Shown here: positions 59,027 to 64,000 of the stretch, piece by piece
Position numbering within the stretch: the stretch's first letter is position 1
How the letters are laid out: each line of letters begins with the position of its first letter
DNA from: Gymnopus androsaceus JB14
Taxonomy: Eukaryota > Basidiomycota > Agaricomycetes > Agaricales > Omphalotaceae
DNA: 64,000 bases
Assembly: GCA_009733575.1 (NCBI GenBank)
Contig: ML769571.1
Span: forward strand, 1 to 64,000
Reading direction: 5' to 3'
Made by a program: the position numbers and the translations under genes
The notes under the pieces: model-generated
Seen by the model: the letters and a program-made list of their open reading frames with translations, nothing else
Databases searched by the model: none
Told to the model about the DNA's origin: nothing

Positions 59027-60026
59027 TCACCAAGGGAATGCACCTTTATCAGACCAGAACATTCCTGCTCAAAGTGAGTACGTGTAATGCACATGCACCT
59101 ACGACATACCTGTCTTGTCCTTGTCCTCAGGTCCCAAGAGCGTCCATTCCGCCAACAATTCGGCAGCCTGTTCAGGCGTCTTTCCTCCGGGAGCGAATCC
59201 ATTCAGCTTAGTGGTCGTAAAACCAGGAGTAACTGCATTCACTTTGAATCCCTCAGGCTTGAGCTCGTTCGCTAGCGCGATGATATAGGAGTTGGCTGCA
59301 GCCTTCGAGGTATTGTAGGCAACGACGTGCAAGAAAGAGTCGGGACGAGCCTGGAATGTGTTGGAGGCCATATCTGTAGTATTTAGTAGGATTACAGGAT
59401 GGGAGCCTTTGCGAAGAAGTGGGAGGAAGGTTTGTGTGGTTTGAATCATCCCGTAAAAGTTGGGCTCGAAAGCGTCGCGAATGATAGAAATATCGATGGT
59501 GGATGCATTCTGAGGCTTATTCATATAGCTCACTCCTATAGATACATCGAATATAGCTTCGTAAAAGGGAGCAAATAACACACACCAGCGTTGTTCACCT
59601 AGACACTCGTCGTGTCGTGAATAATGCATATTTCAGTCTACAGGGAACTAATTGCTCACCAGGACGTCGATCTTGCCTTCCGCCTTCTCGATAACATCCT
59701 TCGCCGCTTGAACAGAAGCGATGTCCGTGATGTCAAGCTGAACGAACTTGACGTCCAGACCGTGATCTTTCTTCAATTTTTGCCTATAATATCAAGATCA
59801 AAAAAACTGTTAGAAAATATCAAAACATTGCACGAACTGAGCTTCCTTCCCAGACATTTCATTCCTAGAAGCAAGATAAACTGTGTGTCCTGCGAGAGTG
59901 TTCGTCGACCAACGGGCCCCATTTGTACGCATATAAATTACCTTTCGTTGCGAGGAGTTTAACCAAGTCAAGCCCCATCCCGCTGTTGGATCCAGTAACG
60001 AGGATGATACGTTTCTCGATAGACAT
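59027..60026 (-). CDS. Short-chain dehydrogenase/reductase
   Basis: Start ATG at 60026 (MSIEKRIILVTGSNSGMGLD); an in-frame ATG at 60059 would add 11 residues. SDR landmarks: TGSNSGMG cofactor motif, YLASRNEMSGKEAQ, VKFVQLDITDIASVQ, DVLVNNA, catalytic Tyr-Lys in VVAYNTSKAAANS, and VNAVTPGFTTTKLNG. The last exon ends TGMFWSDKGAFPW before the TGA at 59027; the final intron has donor GTATGT. Several exons. NAD(P)-dependent oxidoreductase of unknown substrate, similar to carbonyl-reductase-like fungal SDRs. Confidence 0.9.
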
Positions 60027-60138
60027 CTTATTTGGAGATGGTGGTTTCAGATAAGCCACTTAGCACGAGCGTCATTAATCATTAATCATTGACCACACCT
60101 TGATTATTGATTATTAATTACTGTAACTCTGCTAGCGA

Positions 60139-60236
60139 GCTGGAATGGCCGAGTCGTTAAGGCGATAGATTTGAATGCTTCCGAGCTAAATATCTATTAC
60201 TCTCTGAGTGCGTAGGTTCAAATCCTGCTTCCAGCG
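60139..60236 (+). tRNA. tRNA-Ser(UGA) with 16 nt intron
   Basis: The acceptor stem GCTGGAA (60139-60145) pairs with TTCCAGC (60229-60235), discriminator G at 60236. A D-arm with GTTAAGGC follows. The anticodon stem ATAGA/TCTAT encloses the loop with TGA at 60172-60174. The intron at 60176-60191 sits one base 3' of the anticodon, the standard position. A long variable arm (about 15 nt) and a T-arm GGTTCAAATCC complete a class II serine tRNA reading UCA. Confidence 0.93.
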
Positions 60237-60243
60237 ATTTTTT
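60237..60243 (+). terminator. RNA polymerase III T-run
   Basis: A run of six T begins two bases after the tRNA 3' end (ATTTTTTAG), a typical Pol III terminator. Confidence 0.75.
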
Positions 60244-60332
60244 AGAGTCATCCTAAAAAAATCAGTTCTTTTTTTTTCATTAACGATGTTAATGCACAAT
60301 ATTATATTAAATGTCCAGTGTTCAATTTTTTT

Positions 60333-62147
60333 TTACCACATAGAAGCCAGCCAAATGAAAGTCACCGGAAAGATAAACCACGCCTGTTGGTAGTCCGAGC
60401 TCCCGCCGTTGGAAGGACTACTAGATCCAGCAGGAATTGGGGTTAACCCTGTTGAATTCAAAGGTGGAGGCGATTGCTGAGCTTGGCTCTGTCCTAGGAG
60501 AGCGGGCTGTGATCCTGTAGTATCGATACCGTTTAGTCGAGCAGCGACAAACTCTTCATGAATTACTCTTTTGTCGGCTGTTGACAGAAGTTGTATGTAG
60601 GGGTTGCCACCAGATGATTCATCCATAAGATCACCAACATGGACTAGCATGTATGTATTTCGCAAAAATGCCTCTCCCAAAATCATGTCGAGTGCGCCAA
60701 AACCCGCGTCCTGGATGATAGCTTCATCCATTTCCTGAAACTGATTATATGCACTTTTTTCAGACCAGTAAGACGAGATACGGGAGAGCAACATACCCTA
60801 GCGGCACATATGTCATTTCCACTTGGGTCATGTCCTTGGAGCGTAAGGTCCAAAGGCGCAATTGGAAATGCTTGGTTGGCGAATATGAATGAGATATTCA
60901 ACTCATCTACACACGAATAGTTTCAGAATGATCCCAAAGTGAGAGGAATAGGTCGTTACAGTCACATGGGATAGTCCAGAAGTTAGTCCACTGAGCTAAT
61001 CCGATGCCAGAACCATTTTGATAAAATAGGGCGCCGGGTACTCGACCATATATGGCATCCACAACATTTCTGGGTAGCTGTGCATAAACTGGATGTAAAT
61101 TCAAAAGTTATAGAAGCTGAGACGCTCACATACTTGAGGCATAGTGAAGCCTGAATCAAATGCAACACGCAGCTGGGTTTGAGCTCCCGATTGTGGATTC
61201 TTAATCCTCGTAGTAGTATTAATTTTTTCTCCATCTGGACCAATAACACCGTTCGCGTCTAACAGTATCTCCCACCGCTGGCTGTGATACTGGTCATTTA
61301 TTACAGGCAACTTTGAGGTATTTACAATGTCCTCGAACAGAGGAATGACTTCGCCCAAGGTGAATTGTCCCACTTCTGCCTCAGCCATAGGCGGTTCGAC
61401 ATCAGGAGAGCGGGAGAGAAAGATGGTAAAGTAGTTTTCGAGGGTTGCGTTTTGCTTGAAAATTCGACTTAGGAATGGTTCTCCCTTGGATGAAGAGTAT
61501 TTCTTGTTTATTGCGGAGATAGAGCTGGGCCCAATACCGAGAATTCCGTTTGCCCCGCCCCTCCCTAATTGTGCTGTATCGGCTTTCACTGGAACAACAA
61601 GTTAGGATAATATATTTGTACGAATGAACATGGCGTACAGTAGGCTTGATCTGATACCGTGAAGCTACCCAGAGTCAATTCCGCTGTATTGATTGATCCT
61701 GCAGCGAAAGGTGAGGCAAGTAAGTATATGTGAGAAATAAAATGCTCACCTGAAACTGTGCCCCCTGCGTAGTCTAAATGAACCTTTTGCGCAGAAACAT
61801 TTTTCGTGGATGGAACATCCCCAGACACCCACAGATCTGAGCTTCGACGTCCATTAGACCCGATAGGTTACGGAAGAGCGATAGACATACCTGCCAGTGT
61901 CCAGACCAACAGTGAAGACCGCGCCACCCAGAACAACGTTCACATTATAAAAGCGGTCATCCACGTTTGCTACCGCAATACTGCCATTTCCAGATTGTGC
62001 TATGAATTCGTTGCTTTCCCGTCTCGATCGATGTGTTGGTAGTTGACGAGCCTCCTGGTTAATTGGAAGCAAAAGACCGTGAATGGTGTTTATAAGAACT
62101 AGGATATAGAATACATGGCAATGGGCGGATAAGAGGGGTTTTCGCAT
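60333..62147 (-). CDS. Secreted/GPI-type pepsin-like aspartic protease
   Basis: Start ATG at 62147. A signal peptide (VFYILVLINTIHG hydrophobic core) precedes a pro-region. Family A1 sites: first active Asp in VGLDTGSSDLWVSGD, where the intron with acceptor GAAG joins DTG to SSDLWV; second in VAFDSGFTMPQ. Between them are AELTLGSFTVSDQAY, GILGIGPSS and PLFEDIVNTSKLPVI. The C-terminal half includes FGALDMILGEAFLRNTYML. The end GSSSPSNGGSSDYQQAWFIF-type Ser/Gly linker plus a hydrophobic tail looks like a GPI-anchor signal. About eight exons. Predicted surface or cell-wall protease of the yapsin-like kind. Confidence 0.9.
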
Positions 62148-62955
62148 TGTGTAAGAGACAAGTCTTACTATTATATCTTTACGAAGTTCAGGACTTTATA
62201 GTAGCGAACTGGGTGGACAACATCACTGCATGCTGTCACCTCTGTAACACAGCGTCACCTGCTTGGCGCGATTAGTATGCAATGAACCGAATAGGATTGA
62301 ATTGGGGTTGAACGTCAAGAATACAACAATTTGAGACTGAACGCAGTACGTGAAGCTGACGCGTACATTGCAACGAGTGAATGGTACATGAACTGCAAGT
62401 TGGATTAGACGTCCAGGAAGGTTACATACTACAGCACCACCCCACTTTCTTTACATCGCAATGGCTGCGATGTAAAACCCGTCAGAAGAATAGTACGGTA
62501 TACTCCAGCCTTCAAGCTTCAAGTTCCGATTCTCGATGTCGATATTCAAGCTGTGCTAGTAAGTAATGCTGTTTGAACGGCGCATACTTAGCTGTAACGT
62601 TAAGGAGGGTGTGCGTAGTCACCATCGGTTTCTAAAGTTGGACTCTGGAAAGGAGAAGATCTGAGATCACTGGGGAGCAGCAGTATTACTTACAATCTCA
62701 CATAAAGGCAGACCCTTTACTATTTACAGGTCCTATTCAGAATATCTCGTGCAGCTCATGCGATCCTAGGCTCTGAACTGGTAATTACGCGGCTGGCTTA
62801 GGGGCGCCGTGGTGAAAGCGGAAGATAAAGCTTGAGCGCTCCTGACTCTGAGATCTGATTCTCCAATTGATGAGCGCTTACGAGGCTTAGTGCATTCACT
62901 GTTACTAGTTACTACCACCGACGTCGACCCCTTTTCTTCTTACACTTTCCTCAAA
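62148..62955. promoter_or_regulatory. Divergent upstream region, protease and PQ-loop genes
   Basis: 808 bp between divergent start codons. No frame with motifs, no repeat seen. Confidence 0.5.
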
Positions 62956-64000
62956 ATGATTGAGCCTGCGGGTTGGTTGTCTACGGCGGCTTCTATAGGG
63001 ATGGCTGTGGGGCCTCCATTGGTATGTTTCTTAGGCCCTCATACGCTCGATGATATTTGACACGAAGTAATCAGGTTTATGCCGACCAAGCCTATTCCAT
63101 CGTAAAGAAGAAGTGCTCCTTACGTTTCTCTGCCACCTCCTTCTTGTCACTGAGCTATTTTGCGCAGGGATTCTACGGGATTTTCGAGAGACGTCTGCGC
63201 GATTCTGTATGCCATTACGTTCCTCCTCCTCCTCCTTAGTAGCTGATGCATTATTTCACCAGACTGATAGCAAACATAACCAGATGCTTCTTTTGGCTTG
63301 GGTAAGAATTTCATATTGCATTCTGGGATGAGGTTACCGACCTCGCTTCACGTAGCAATCAATTCGAGCTCGCACTGCTCTTACAATCAGTTTTCATGAT
63401 TCTTGCTCAGGTGCGTGTTGATACTATTCCGCTTGAACCTGTGTTTGCTAACCGATGCAGTTTGAATAGCTTGCATTATTATACATTTGCATCAATATAC
63501 CGCCCCCGACTTAGTCCAGAAAGCCTTGGAACTTCGAACAGAATCTATTCGTTTTGGCAGTGGTCGGGGTACACTCAGTATATGGAGTTTTTGGCTGGGT
63601 TGATGTGAGTACATGTCTAGTTATTTGCGTAGCGTCTTGCTGATGGGTGTTCAATTAGTCTTTTCCAAGCTATACTGTTTCTTATCTTTGGAAGGTCCGA
63701 AATATTCGTCACAATACTGGGATTCTGCGCGCTTGGTTTAGAAAGCACCTTGCCTATACCGCAGCTTATCAGGTAAAGGATGAAAAGTCATCGGGAGTGG
63801 TCTAGTTTCTAAAACTTCGGATAGCAATTACAAGCAGAGGTCTTTATATGGCTTCCGTATGTCTACTCTGCTCGGCTGGGTAGGAGGAGATTCCTTCAAG
63901 TAAGCAATACTTCCTTCAAATCACATCGATACCATCCTGCTCATTGAGATACGTAGGACTGTATACTTTTTCCTGCAAGGATCACCTTTGCAGTTCAAAG
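62956..64000 (+). CDS. PQ-loop membrane protein (SLC66A2/Any1-like), runs off the window
   Basis: Start ATG at 62956 (MIEPAGWLSTAASIGMAVGP). First PQ-loop repeat spans GPPLVYADQAYSIVKKKDST, then GFSRDVCAILLIANITRCFF. Later exons give SFWQWSGYTQYMEFLAGLI, an FQAILFLIFGRSEIF helix, and the second PQ motif LPIPQLISNYKQRSLYGF. The order and the FWQW-Y-EF block fit the SLC66A2/Any1 group, endosomal/Golgi lipid-asymmetry proteins opposed to flippases. The C-terminus lies beyond 64000. Introns include a 53-55 bp one after GPPL. Confidence 0.85.

Noticed and set aside
1..64000. CRISPR arrays, bacterial-type operons, riboswitches
   Set aside because: None visible, and not expected in a fungal nuclear genome; the tandem repeats present are minisatellite, microsatellite or coding repeats.

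Overview
This 64 kb window is nuclear DNA of a filamentous basidiomycete, most likely an Agaricomycete. The evidence is dense genes split by many 45-65 bp GT-AG introns (some with clear CTAAC-type branch sites), an NLR protein with a fungal-style TPR tail, DUF6589 and DUF6604 proteins, a velvet regulator, a CYSTM peptide, and relics of Helitron and Ty1/copia elements. I cannot name the species. Exon joins were worked out by eye from reading frames and splice sites.

Region by region. (1) 1-16 kb is a repeat graveyard: two pieces of one decayed Helitron protein (minus strand, 231-1260 and 3074-4197) separated by about 1.8 kb of foreign sequence, tandem repeats, a minisatellite of alternating 20 and 21 bp units, a Cys-rich relic, and a 3' copia fragment with its LTR. 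(2) 16.2-20.4 kb, minus strand: an NLR-type gene with a degenerate NB-ARC-like segment, a second NB-ARC with all motifs, and 17 kinesin-light-chain-type TPRs. (3) 21.9-23.7 kb: a SAC3/Thp3/LENG8-type mRNA-processing gene. (4) 24.4-30.4 kb: a rearranged mitochondrial locus. A truncated CYT1 pseudogene, a MIR1 phosphate carrier (+), a near-complete CYT1 (+) and a second MIR1 (-) are arranged as about 0.8 kb direct repeats and 1.7 kb inverted repeats. Neither CYT1 copy reads cleanly. (5) 30.7-49 kb is an ordinary housekeeping stretch: CYSTM peptide, velvet factor, TIM23, mitochondrial TPR protein, P-loop kinase, SNX41/ATG20 PX-BAR protein, BFR2/AATF, alanine-glyoxylate aminotransferase, and sulfite reductase beta with a flavodoxin domain. 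(6) 49.7-52.2 kb: a DUF6604 gene. (7) 52,300-58,763: a complete DNA transposon of 6,464 bp with about 211 bp terminal inverted repeats and a perfect 9 bp target duplication. It carries a DUF6589 gene (+) convergent with a RecQ-like helicase that ends in a bromodomain-like segment (-). (8) 59-64 kb: a short-chain dehydrogenase, an intron-containing tRNA-Ser(UGA), a GPI-type aspartic protease and the start of a PQ-loop membrane protein.

Most interesting. The 52.3-58.8 kb element looks like an autonomous transposon whose ends are Mutator-like (long TIRs, 9 bp duplication) but whose proteins are DUF6589 and a RecQ-bromodomain fusion. Its two TIRs hold nested hairpins whose arms differ between the ends by paired changes, so base pairing appears conserved. 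The NLR's tandem NB design with a degenerate first module, and the scrambled CYT1/MIR1 locus, come next. Single-base insertions in four places in conserved genes leave open either recent decay or uncorrected assembly indels.
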